From NCBI GenBank assembly GCA_019694295.1, contig JAIBCG010000022.1:1-44821 (forward strand): a stretch of 44,821 nt of DNA, written 5' to 3'. Below are positions 36,797 to 44,821 of this stretch, piece by piece; the stretch's first letter is position 1, and every line of letters begins with the position of its first letter. Source of the stretch: Saprospiraceae bacterium (GTDB lineage Bacteria > Bacteroidota > Bacteroidia > Chitinophagales > Saprospiraceae). The position numbers and the translations under genes are program-made. The notes under the pieces were generated by a model, which was given only the letters and a program-made list of their open reading frames with translations, made no database searches and was not told the DNA's origin.

Positions 36797-39700
36797 ATGT
36801 TAGAAAAAATAATTGCGTTCAGCATAAAAAATAAGTTTCTTGTCATTCTCATGACACTTGCACTTATCATGTGGGGAATGATAAGTGCTACCAAACTCCC
36901 GATAGATGCGGTACCCGATATAACAAATAATCAGGTACAGATCATAACCCTATGCCCAACGCTTGCCAGCCAGGAAGTAGAACAACTGGTGACTTACCCC
37001 ATCGAACAGACAGTCTCTAATCTGCCGGATGTTGAAGAACTAAGAAGTATCTCACGCTTTGGCCTTTCGGTAATAACCGTTGTTTTTGATGAAAGTGTAG
37101 ATATTTATTTCGCAAGACAGCTCATTTCTGAAAAACTAAAAGAAGCAGCAGAGCGGATACCTAAAGGTATTGGGCAGCCTGAAATGGCTCCGGTAAGTAC
37201 AGGACTTGGCGAAATATACCAGTACATCATTCACCCAAAAAAAGGAAGTGAACATAAATACTCGCCTGCTGACCTGCGAACCATGCAGGACTGGATAGTT
37301 GCTCGCCAACTGTATGGCACACCGGGTATAGCTGAGGTTAACAGCTTTGGAGGCCAGCTCAAACAGTATGAAGTAGCTGTCAACCCCGATAGACTGCTGG
37401 CTATGGATGTCACTATTCCTGAGATATTCACAGCGCTTGAAAAAAATAATGAAAACACTGGCGGTGCCTATATTGATAAAAAACCCAATGCATATTTCAT
37501 CCGTGGTGTTGGGCTCATTGGTTCATTTGATGATATAAAAAATATAGTAGTAAAATCAAACCCTAACGGCATACCGATACTAATAAAAGACGTGGCTGAT
37601 GTACGCTTTGGCGGAGCCGTACGGTATGGTGCACTTACATACAATGGCGAAAAAGATGCAGTCGGCGGTTTGATAATGATGCTTAAAGGAGCTAACAGTG
37701 CTGAAGTGGTCAACCGAATAAAGGAAAAACTACCTACTATACAAAAATCACTACCTGCTGACGTGACTATTGAGCCATTTCTTGACCGGACAGACCTCGT
37801 GAACCGAGCAATCTCTACTGTAGAAAAGAATCTGATAGAAGGAGCACTCATTGTAATCTTTGTATTGGTTCTGTTTCTTGGAAATTTCCGAGCCGGGCTA
37901 ATTGTAGCGTCTGCCATTCCATTATCTATGCTGTTTGCTCTTGGCATGATGAATGTTTTCGGTATATCAGCCAACTTGATGAGTCTGGGAGCTATAGATT
38001 TTGGTCTTATTGTGGACGGGGCAGTCATCATTGTTGAAGCTACCATGCACCACCTTGGGCTGCGGAAGATTACAGGCAGACTGACACAAGACGAGATGGA
38101 TAAGGAAGTATTCGAGTCGGCTTCCAAGATAAGGAATAGTGCAGCTTTCGGTGAAATTATCATACTGATTGTTTATATACCTATACTTACGTTGATAGGT
38201 ACGGAAGGAAAAATGTTTCGACCAATGGCGCAGACTGTTGGTTTGGCCATTGCCGGTGCACTGATCCTTTCACTCACTTACATCCCGATGATGTGTTCAT
38301 TGTTTCTTTCGAAGAATATTTCTCACAAAGAAACATTCAGTGACCGGATGATGCGGTTTTTTCAAGGAATTTATACTCCTTTGCTCGAAAAGGCTATCCG
38401 ATTCAAAAATATTTTGGTAGCAGCTACAGTGCTGATATTTGCTATTACAGTATTTATTTTTTCAAGAATGGGAGGCGAATTCATACCAACACTGCAGGAA
38501 GGAGATTTTGCATTCCACTGTATATTGCCACAGGGTACATCTTTGTCACAAAGTCTGGAAACATCCATGCAGGCATCCAGGATACTTCGCGAGTTTGACG
38601 AAGTTAGAATGGTAGTAGGCAAAACCGGTTCTGCTGAGGTACCGACCGACCCGATGCCTCCTGAAGCCACCGACATGATGGTGATACTAAAGCCACCTAA
38701 GGAATGGAAACGCAACATAAGCTACAATGCCCTGGCTGAGGAAATGATGCACAAGCTCGAAAGTCTGCCCGGTGTTTTTTTTGAAAGCAGCCAACCTATA
38801 CAGATGCGCTTCAACGAACTAATGACCGGTATCAAACAGGATGTAGCAGTGAAGGTATTCGGCGAAAATCTGGATACTCTTTTGTTGTATGCCAATAAGA
38901 TAGCACCCATCATCAGTTCAGTAAAAGGAACAACTGAGCCGAGTGTTGAGCGAATTGCAGGCTTGCCGCAGATAGTTATCAGGTATAACCGCTCGCAGAT
39001 GGCCAATTATGGCATCAACATCCAGGATATCAACCGTATTGTCAGTACTGCATTTGCTGGTGGCAGTGCAGGTGTTGTTTATGAAAATGAAAGAAAATTT
39101 GACCTTGTAGTACGACTTGACAGTACCAACCGCAGCAAAATAGATGATGTAAGCCACCTTTACATACCCGCAGCCAATGGTACACAGATACCACTATCAC
39201 AGGTAGCAGAAATCAAACTCGAACTCGGCCCGGTACAGATAAGCCGTGAAGACGGAAAAAGACGAATAGTCGTCGGGTTCAATGTCAAAGACCGTGATGT
39301 GGAAAGTGTAGTGACCGAGATTCGCGAACAGCTTGATAAAAATCTTAAATTATCAGAAGGTTATTACTATACCTTTGGAGGTACATTCGAGAGCCTTCAG
39401 GCAGCATCAAAGCGACTGATGATTGCAGTACCCGTTGCACTTGCTCTTATTTTCTTGCTCTTGTACCTGACATTCGGTTCAGCAAGCCAGGCATTGCTCA
39501 TTTTTACTGCCATCCCTATGAGTGCCATCGGCGGTGTATTCGCATTATTGGCACGTGGCATGCCGTTTAGTATTTCTGCAGGTATAGGGTTTATAGCTTT
39601 GTTTGGTGTGGCTGTCCTCAATGGAATAGTTTTGATAGCAACATTTAACCAGTTAAAAAAAGACGGTATGGAAAATATTACTGAAAGAATAATCGAAGGC

Positions 39701-41140
39701 ACAAAGATAAGATTGCGACCGGTGCTAATGACGGCAACGGTAGCTTCACTCGGATTTCTGCCTATGGCATTATCGCATGGTGCAGGGGCAGAAGTACAAA
39801 AACCTCTTGCCACGGTAGTGATAGGCGGGCTATTAACCGCTACATTCCTTACACTGTTTGTATTGCCATTATTATACATGATTTTCTTTACAGGCAAGAG
39901 AATAAGCATCAAACCACTTGCAATATTGCCTTTCTTGATACTGTTGGCTGATAATGTTGATGCACAGAAAGTGTTGACAGAGGAAGAAGTGGTCAGCATT
40001 GCCTTAAAAAATAATTCCGGAATACAGTCTCAGGATTTGGGCATAATGGCTTCAAGCGAAATGCGAAAAACGGTTTTTGAACTACCCGCTACTGCATTCA
40101 ATGTTCAGTATGGGCAATTCAACAGTATAAACAACGACATAGGATTTCAGGTAGATCAGAGCATTCAGATGCCGGCATATTTTTCAGCAAAAAAACAGTT
40201 GTACAATGCCCAGGTGCAAGCTGACCAGATGAAGAAGGACATTTCGGTTAATGAGCTGCGTTCGAAGGTACGGTCGTTGTATGCTGAGCTCCGTTATCTT
40301 TCATTTGCCAGAGAACTTTTGTTGTCAGTTGACAGCCTTTATAATGATTTCATCAAAGTGGCCGATATAAGATACCGAACCGGCGAGACCAATCTGCTTG
40401 AGAAAATGACAGCCGAAACCAGGCGTGGACAATTTTCACTCATGCTCCAGCAAAATGCTGCTGAATATATTAACACATATCAGTCACTCAAAGCCCTGAT
40501 GTATACACCGGAAGAATTTGCACCGATAGTGCCAAAAGATTACGCACCTGTATCGCTAACTATAGCTGCTGACACTTCAATGCTTGAAAGCAACCCGGCA
40601 CTCAGATACCTATACCAGCAGACAGTAGTCGCCGAAAAGGACAAGAAATTTGTAAAGACAGCAATGTTGCCAGAGTTATCGGTTGGTTACTTCAACCAAT
40701 CCATCACAGGCGCACAAAATATCGACGGAAACGAAGTGTTTTTCGGACGCGATAAGCGTTTTCAGGGCATAAATGTCGGGGTTTCAGTGCCGCTTATTTT
40801 TTCAAGCAATGCTGCAAAACTAAGATCACTCACCTATCGCGGACTTGCATTACAAAAAGAGGCAGAACAGAGCAAAGCCTTATTGCAGTCGCAGCTGCTA
40901 AATGAAAAACGCACATACCAAAGAAATCTCGAGCGACTCGAATTTTTTACAAAAACCGCCTTGCCCAATGCCGACACGATGATTAACACTGCTACATCTT
41001 CATTCAGGCATGGCGAAATTGGATATATCGAGTACCTTCAGGCATTGCAGTCTGCTGCTGAAGTAAAGCTTGACTATCTTGATACCATCAGACAACTCAA
41101 CCAAAATATTCTTAACATCAATTACTTGCTTAATCAATAA
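36797..41140 (+). CDS. czcA: CzcA-type heavy-metal RND efflux pump fused to a TolC-like domain
   Basis: A 1447-residue fusion. Residues 1-~1030 form an HME-family RND pump that takes metal cations from the periplasm. In the fourth membrane helix, DFGLIVDGAVIIVE holds D401, D407 and E414, equivalent to the essential D402, D408 and E415 known in CzcA; this favours divalent Zn/Co/Cd/Ni over Cu(I)/Ag(I). A hydrophobic stretch follows (residues ~1037-1054, LAILPFLILLADNVDA), then an outer-membrane-factor (TolC-like) domain from about 1057 to the end. The fused design is known in Bacteroidota. ATG 36797 is chosen over a GTG at 36743 because MLEKIIAFSIKNKFLV is the typical RND start. It is followed within 10 bases by the adaptor gene. 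Confidence 0.9.
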   Translation: MLEKIIAFSIKNKFLVILMTLALIMWGMISATKLPIDAVPDITNNQVQIITLCPTLASQEVEQLVTYPIEQTVSNLPDVEELRSISRFGLSVITVVFDESVDIYFARQLISEKLKEAAERIPKGIGQPEMAPVSTGLGEIYQYIIHPKKGSEHKYSPADLRTMQDWIVARQLYGTPGIAEVNSFGGQLKQYEVAVNPDRLLAMDVTIPEIFTALEKNNENTGGAYIDKKPNAYFIRGVGLIGSFDDIKNIVVKSNPNGIPILIKDVADVRFGGAVRYGALTYNGEKDAVGGLIMMLKGANSAEVVNRIKEKLPTIQKSLPADVTIEPFLDRTDLVNRAISTVEKNLIEGALIVIFVLVLFLGNFRAGLIVASAIPLSMLFALGMMNVFGISANLMSLGAIDFGLIVDGAVIIVEATMHHLGLRKITGRLTQDEMDKEVFESASKIRNSAAFGEIIILIVYIPILTLIGTEGKMFRPMAQTVGLAIAGALILSLTYIPMMCSLFLSKNISHKETFSDRMMRFFQGIYTPLLEKAIRFKNILVAATVLIFAITVFIFSRMGGEFIPTLQEGDFAFHCILPQGTSLSQSLETSMQASRILREFDEVRMVVGKTGSAEVPTDPMPPEATDMMVILKPPKEWKRNISYNALAEEMMHKLESLPGVFFESSQPIQMRFNELMTGIKQDVAVKVFGENLDTLLLYANKIAPIISSVKGTTEPSVERIAGLPQIVIRYNRSQMANYGINIQDINRIVSTAFAGGSAGVVYENERKFDLVVRLDSTNRSKIDDVSHLYIPAANGTQIPLSQVAEIKLELGPVQISREDGKRRIVVGFNVKDRDVESVVTEIREQLDKNLKLSEGYYYTFGGTFESLQAASKRLMIAVPVALALIFLLLYLTFGSASQALLIFTAIPMSAIGGVFALLARGMPFSISAGIGFIALFGVAVLNGIVLIATFNQLKKDGMENITERIIEGTKIRLRPVLMTATVASLGFLPMALSHGAGAEVQKPLATVVIGGLLTATFLTLFVLPLLYMIFFTGKRISIKPLAILPFLILLADNVDAQKVLTEEEVVSIALKNNSGIQSQDLGIMASSEMRKTVFELPATAFNVQYGQFNSINNDIGFQVDQSIQMPAYFSAKKQLYNAQVQADQMKKDISVNELRSKVRSLYAELRYLSFARELLLSVDSLYNDFIKVADIRYRTGETNLLEKMTAETRRGQFSLMLQQNAAEYINTYQSLKALMYTPEEFAPIVPKDYAPVSLTIAADTSMLESNPALRYLYQQTVVAEKDKKFVKTAMLPELSVGYFNQSITGAQNIDGNEVFFGRDKRFQGINVGVSVPLIFSSNAAKLRSLTYRGLALQKEAEQSKALLQSQLLNEKRTYQRNLERLEFFTKTALPNADTMINTATSSFRHGEIGYIEYLQALQSAAEVKLDYLDTIRQLNQNILNINYLLNQ

Positions 41141-41150
41141 ATCCGTAACA

Positions 41151-42473
41151 ATGAACAGATATATATTAATCATAATAGTGTCACTTATTTCGCTGCTCAC
41201 TTCATGCCATCAGCATACAGAAGGAGACGGACATTCGCATGGTACAGAAGATGCTCATGCAGGTCATTCGCATGAGAATACTGAAGATCTTACGACCACC
41301 TCACTTACCGATGAACAAATAAAATCAATAAAGTTAGAGTACGGTAAAATTGAGAAAAAACAACTCACTGCATCTCTCAAAGCCAATGGATTGCTTCGGG
41401 TACCCAACAACAACAGAGCTACCGTTAGTTCGTTGTTCAGTGGTGTCATTAAATCTATTTTGGTACAGACAGGTAAGAATGTAACGAAAGGTCAGGTTAT
41501 TGCCACACTTACCAATACTTCACTCATCAATATGCAGGAAGAATACCTCAGCATAACAGCAAAACTTGAACTCGCCCAGCTCGAATACGAACGTCAGCAG
41601 GCTATGAAAGAAAACAACGCATCGGCACTCAAAACATTTCAGCAGGCCGCTACTGAACTCAAAACGCTAAAAGCAAGAAAGGCAAGTCTAAAAACCCAGC
41701 TAAATATGGCCGGAATCAACACAAAGACACTCTCCAGTGAAAATATCCAGTCAGTATTGAGTATCAAAAGCCCAATCAGTGGAGCCATTAGCACACTTAA
41801 CATCAACATCGGTAGTTTTGTAGAAACGAACACAGCAATTGCTGAAATAGTTGATAACAGCCAGCTACATGTAGATCTGTACGTTTACGAAAAAGACCTG
41901 TACAAACTACGAAATGGTCAAACTATCCATTTTACACTCACCAATAATCCGGGTAAAGAATACGATGCAGATATTTATTCAATTAGCAATACTTTTGAGC
42001 CTAATACCAAGGCCGTTTCTGTACATGCTACTGTTAAAGGCAACAAGCAGGGTCTCATAGACGGAATGAGCATAACTGCATTGGTAAGCCTCGAAGATGC
42101 AACCGTAGAAGCTGTACCGGTGTCTGCCATAGTCAACCACGAAGGCCAAGACTATATATTCATTGTGACAAATGGACCTGCTGCAAATCAAGACGAACAC
42201 GATCACGAAGGCCATGACCATGAAGGACACAATCATGATGACCATAACCATGAAGGTCATAATCATGATGAAGACCATAAGGAGACAAAGACCACCGCAT
42301 CACCAACAGGAACATTCTTTGAAAGAATTCCAATAAAACGTGGTACTACGGACGTAGGTTATAGCGAAATCACACTATTGAAAGATGTACCAAAAGATGT
42401 AAAAATTGTAACCAACGGTGCATTCTTTATTATGGCCAAAATGACCAATCAGGGTGAAGCCCACGAGCATTGA
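41151..42473 (+). CDS. czcB: CzcB-type RND periplasmic adaptor with His-rich segments
   Basis: A 440-residue membrane-fusion (adaptor) subunit that links the pump and outer-membrane parts. The lipoprotein signal ends SLLTSC. A short His-rich stretch (HQHTEGDGHSHG, HAGHSH) follows the signal and a longer one (about residues 350-378) interrupts the C-terminal region. The core shows SSLFSGVIKSILVQTGKNVTKGQ (lipoyl-like half), a coiled-coil hairpin (LELAQLEYERQQA), SIKSPISGAIS and a beta-barrel. The ATG at 41151, 10 bases after the pump stop, is chosen over an upstream ATG at 41070 that overlaps the pump and would hide the signal. The His segments probably bind metal and hand it to the pump. Confidence 0.9.
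   Translation: MNRYILIIIVSLISLLTSCHQHTEGDGHSHGTEDAHAGHSHENTEDLTTTSLTDEQIKSIKLEYGKIEKKQLTASLKANGLLRVPNNNRATVSSLFSGVIKSILVQTGKNVTKGQVIATLTNTSLINMQEEYLSITAKLELAQLEYERQQAMKENNASALKTFQQAATELKTLKARKASLKTQLNMAGINTKTLSSENIQSVLSIKSPISGAISTLNINIGSFVETNTAIAEIVDNSQLHVDLYVYEKDLYKLRNGQTIHFTLTNNPGKEYDADIYSISNTFEPNTKAVSVHATVKGNKQGLIDGMSITALVSLEDATVEAVPVSAIVNHEGQDYIFIVTNGPAANQDEHDHEGHDHEGHNHDDHNHEGHNHDEDHKETKTTASPTGTFFERIPIKRGTTDVGYSEITLLKDVPKDVKIVTNGAFFIMAKMTNQGEAHEH
42195..42281 (+). repeat. Imperfect in-gene tandem repeat encoding His/Glu/Gly/Asp units
   Basis: About 30 nt per unit, encoding HEGHDHEGHN-, HEGHNHDDHN- and HEGHNHDEDH-like stretches in the adaptor. Copies differ at third positions and by small indels, consistent with repeat expansion under selection for His. 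Confidence 0.6.
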
Positions 42474-42593
42474 TGGTAAAATACTACTATATATACCAAC
42501 ATGACAAAAAATAATTCAATGACATATCAGTATTTTGTAACTTGGCATATCGTTTATTCATTATTAATACTGGTATGCGTTAAATAAGTTAAG

Positions 42594-44492
42594 ATGAAAC
42601 TACCATTTTATGACAGAAAATTTTTGCTGCTTATCGCAGCAATTGTTATCGTTATTACATTAGAGATTTTATCCATAGCGGGCATTCACATTCCTATGCC
42701 TTATGCACCTTTTATTTTTGCTTCATTCATTATTGGTATTGGGTACGAAGTACTTTGGGAAGGAATAAGAGCTATAGGCAAGCTTAATTTCAGTAGTATC
42801 AATCTGCTCATGACCATCGCAGTTATGGCAGCATTTTATCTGGGCGAATATCCTGAAGCAGCTGTTGTTATAGTATTATACGTACTGGGCGAACGCCTTG
42901 AAGACATTGGTATTGAAAACTCAAAGTCGGCAATGGACGAGCTCATCAGCAGAGCACCTAAAAAAGCATTTGTAAAATTACTCAATAAAGAAGTATTTAT
43001 TGATGACATACAGATAGGTACCATCATCCAGGTAAAACCCGGTGAAATGATACCACTCGACGGCAAAATCATATCCGGTGAAACAAGCATTGATGAAGCC
43101 GCCATCACCGGTGAACCCATACCTAAAGATAAACATGCCGGAGACAATATTTTTGCAGGGACACTCAACAAGAATGGTTTTATCGAAATAGAAACCACTC
43201 GTTTGTCTGCTGATACTACATTTTCAAGAATAGTCAGGCTCACTTTTGAGGCATCGGCCAACAAGAGCGATACTCAGAAGTTCATACAGATGTTTTCGAG
43301 ATACTATACACCCACTATCATTGTGCTTGCAGTACTCATCTTTATTATTCCGGTGTATGTGTTGGGCAAAGATTTTGATCATTGGCTGCTACAGGCTGTC
43401 ACACTGCTTGTAATAGCATGCCCGTGTGCATTGGTCATATCTACGCCGGTGGCCATCTATGCCGCTATCGGCAATGCTTCATCAAGGGGTATTCTTGTAA
43501 AAGGCGGAAAATACATTGAGGCTATGGCTAGAATAAAAGCCATAGCTCTCGACAAAACCCGTACCATTACATTTGGTACACCCAAAGTAGGTGACGTATT
43601 GCCAATGTATGACACCAGCCGTGAAGAACTGCTCGCTTGCACAGCCGGTGCAGAAATATTTTCCGAACACCCACTTGCTCAAGCTATTGTAGATGCAAGT
43701 CGTAGTGAGGGATTTGAACCCCACAGTACAGAATCTTTTAAAAGCATTATGGGTAAAGGTGCTACCGCCAAATGCCTTGTATGTGAAGATGAAACCATCT
43801 ATGTTGGAAAATTTGATTTTATCAAAGAATATCACGGCCATGATACAGAAGCCGAAAAACATGTAGAACAACTTTCCTCGCAAGGCAAAACAAGCGTAGT
43901 AGTGAGCTTTGGCAAAGGCGTGGCAGGCATAATAGCATTGACAGACGAAATAAAACCCGACAGTGCACGTGCACTCAGAGAATTGCGCGAACTGGGCATC
44001 GATCTCGCTATGCTCACAGGCGATAGCGAAAAAGCAGCAAAATACATTGCTAATCAGGTTGGCATCAACGAGATATACGGCGGTCTTCTGCCCGAAAACA
44101 AAGCCGAAAAAATAGCAGAACTGCAAAAAAAATATCAATACGTTGCAATGGTTGGTGACGGTATCAACGATGCTCCCGCTCTGGCAGCGAGTACGGCAGG
44201 TATCGCCATGGGCTCAGCAGGTAGCGACACTGCTATCGAGGTAGCTAATATTGCCCTTATGAACGACCGTCTTTCTCTTATCCCATTCCTTGTAAGGCTC
44301 AGCAGAAGAACACTTAATATAATAAAACTTAACACATCAGGTGCTATCCTGATTAAACTACTCTTTGTCACTCTGGCATTTTTTGGCTATAGTAATCTGG
44401 TAATGGCCATTGCAGCCGACGTTGGCGTTACATTGTTAGTGATACTCATAAGCCTTAATCTGATGCGTTTTGAAAAAAAACAAGACATGTGA
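42594..44492 (+). CDS. P1B-type heavy-metal translocating ATPase
   Basis: A 632-residue heavy-metal P-type ATPase without the usual N-terminal metal-binding domain. About eight membrane segments are seen. TM6 holds the CPC motif (VIACPCALVISTP), the last pair has a Lys (GAILIKLLF) and Asp (AADVGVT), and SEHPLAQAI carries the HP motif. GDGINDAPALA and TGE (AAITGEPIPKD) are intact. These features resemble the P1B-2 (Zn/Cd/Pb) group. The phosphorylation motif is DKTRT (D320-T324) instead of DKTGT. The gene ends the metal operon, 120 bases after the adaptor, and would pump metal from the cytoplasm into the periplasm for the RND system. Zn or Cd is the likely cargo, on family grounds. Confidence 0.92.
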   Translation: MKLPFYDRKFLLLIAAIVIVITLEILSIAGIHIPMPYAPFIFASFIIGIGYEVLWEGIRAIGKLNFSSINLLMTIAVMAAFYLGEYPEAAVVIVLYVLGERLEDIGIENSKSAMDELISRAPKKAFVKLLNKEVFIDDIQIGTIIQVKPGEMIPLDGKIISGETSIDEAAITGEPIPKDKHAGDNIFAGTLNKNGFIEIETTRLSADTTFSRIVRLTFEASANKSDTQKFIQMFSRYYTPTIIVLAVLIFIIPVYVLGKDFDHWLLQAVTLLVIACPCALVISTPVAIYAAIGNASSRGILVKGGKYIEAMARIKAIALDKTRTITFGTPKVGDVLPMYDTSREELLACTAGAEIFSEHPLAQAIVDASRSEGFEPHSTESFKSIMGKGATAKCLVCEDETIYVGKFDFIKEYHGHDTEAEKHVEQLSSQGKTSVVVSFGKGVAGIIALTDEIKPDSARALRELRELGIDLAMLTGDSEKAAKYIANQVGINEIYGGLLPENKAEKIAELQKKYQYVAMVGDGINDAPALAASTAGIAMGSAGSDTAIEVANIALMNDRLSLIPFLVRLSRRTLNIIKLNTSGAILIKLLFVTLAFFGYSNLVMAIAADVGVTLLVILISLNLMRFEKKQDM

Positions 44493-44781
44493 GTTGGTTT
44501 TTGTCATGACTTATAAAATAAAAAAATGGGTAACTAAATTTTCATACTTAACTTTAATCTGTCTTCAGCACAGTTGTAAGATCGTAGCAAATTTGACTTA
44601 GACTTTTTTCATAAGTCTATCGGTGTAAATATGCAGTGGAACTTTGCCTTGAGGAATATTGTTAAATATTAAACTCAAATAACCCATAAGGAATTTAAAC
44701 CTGAATTATGCAATAGGCTTTCAATTATAACTATAATTGACTAACTTTGACTAAGTTATCAAATAAAAGAAATTCACCATT
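44493..44781. other. Intergenic region after the metal operon, with palindrome and promoter-like box
   Basis: About 290 bases with no gene. A weak hairpin (GACTTA/TAAGTC, 44595-44617) occurs. CAATTATA-AC-TATAATTG (44722-44739) is a near-perfect palindrome of 18 bases, followed by TAACTTTG (44742-44749), a TAnnTTTG match. A TTTC lies 20 nt before that box. The palindrome sits in the spacer and could be an operator, or part of an insertion-sequence end. Confidence 0.45.
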
Positions 44782-44821
44782 ATGGTTAATCTTCCCATAG
44801 AGTATAGTGACAAATCCGTCA
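44782..44821 (+). CDS. Start of an unknown gene truncated by the window end
   Basis: An ATG at 44782 opens a frame of 13 codons, M-V-N-L-P-I-E-Y-S-D-K-S-V, that runs off the window. It follows the promoter-like box by 32 nt. The opening weakly recalls N-termini of some Bacteroidota transposases, but 13 residues cannot support a family call. Confidence 0.4.
   Translation, partial: MVNLPIEYSDKSV

Noticed and set aside
37468..38163. 231-residue frame opposite the RND pump
   Set aside because: Antisense shadow of the pump's membrane region, with no signature of its own.
41070..41150. ATG-initiated extension of the adaptor
   Set aside because: It overlaps the end of the pump gene and would bury the lipoprotein signal beginning at 41151.

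Overview
The window looks like chromosome of a member of the Bacteroidota, probably near Chitinophagales/Sphingobacteriales. The reasons are an AT-rich genome with no Shine-Dalgarno pattern, several matches to the Bacteroidota promoter (TTTG or TTG, about 19-20 nt, TAnnTTTG), and family content typical of that phylum: Omp28-like and DUF6029-like proteins, PepSY-like proteins, a DUF6660-like protein, paired POT transporters, an S9 dipeptidyl peptidase and an RND pump fused to an outer-membrane-factor domain. I assign the phylum with good confidence and the order with little.

Layout. 1-548 has no convincing protein gene, but holds a compact promoter-hairpin-terminator unit that I call a candidate small RNA (150-234). 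549-1190 encodes a lone VWA protein. 1459-7436 is a minus-strand run of small stress or detoxification-type genes: a YceI lipoprotein, two SRPBCC proteins, two VOC (glyoxalase-fold) proteins, an ABC-2 exporter pair and a GNAT acetyltransferase. 7673-10071 holds an acyltransferase and two small exported proteins. 10299-17950 is housekeeping: gyrB, tsaE, ald, a comF-type gene, an SdiA-regulated-like propeller, the 2-oxo acid dehydrogenase E2 gene and scpA. 18133-21084 is an OmpR-type response regulator/histidine kinase pair followed by two exported PepSY-like proteins. 21178-26834 holds an RsmI-like methyltransferase and the cluster pheT - coiled-coil protein - zapA - rny. 26955-30082 has an Omp28-like lipoprotein and a DUF6029-like outer-membrane protein, divergent from a TlpA-type thioredoxin. 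30349-35990 holds two POT peptide transporters and a convergent dipeptidyl-peptidase-IV-like enzyme, a plausible peptide uptake and processing set.

36377-44492 is a heavy-metal resistance operon: a Cys/His-rich exported protein, a CzcA-type RND pump fused to a TolC-like domain, a His-rich CzcB-type adaptor and a P1B-type ATPase. The pump's TM4 motif (D401, D407, E414) and the ATPase's CPC plus Lys/Asp pattern both point to divalent metals such as Zn, Cd or Co, rather than Cu(I). The ATPase would move metal from cytoplasm to periplasm, and the RND system from periplasm to outside. The ATPase has an Arg in the normally invariant DKTGT motif (DKTRT).

The last ~100 bases contain an 18-base palindrome, a promoter-like box and the first codons of a gene that runs off the window. 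No CRISPR array, tRNA or rRNA was recognised. Many nominal ORF starts were replaced by internal ATG starts; reasons are given per gene.
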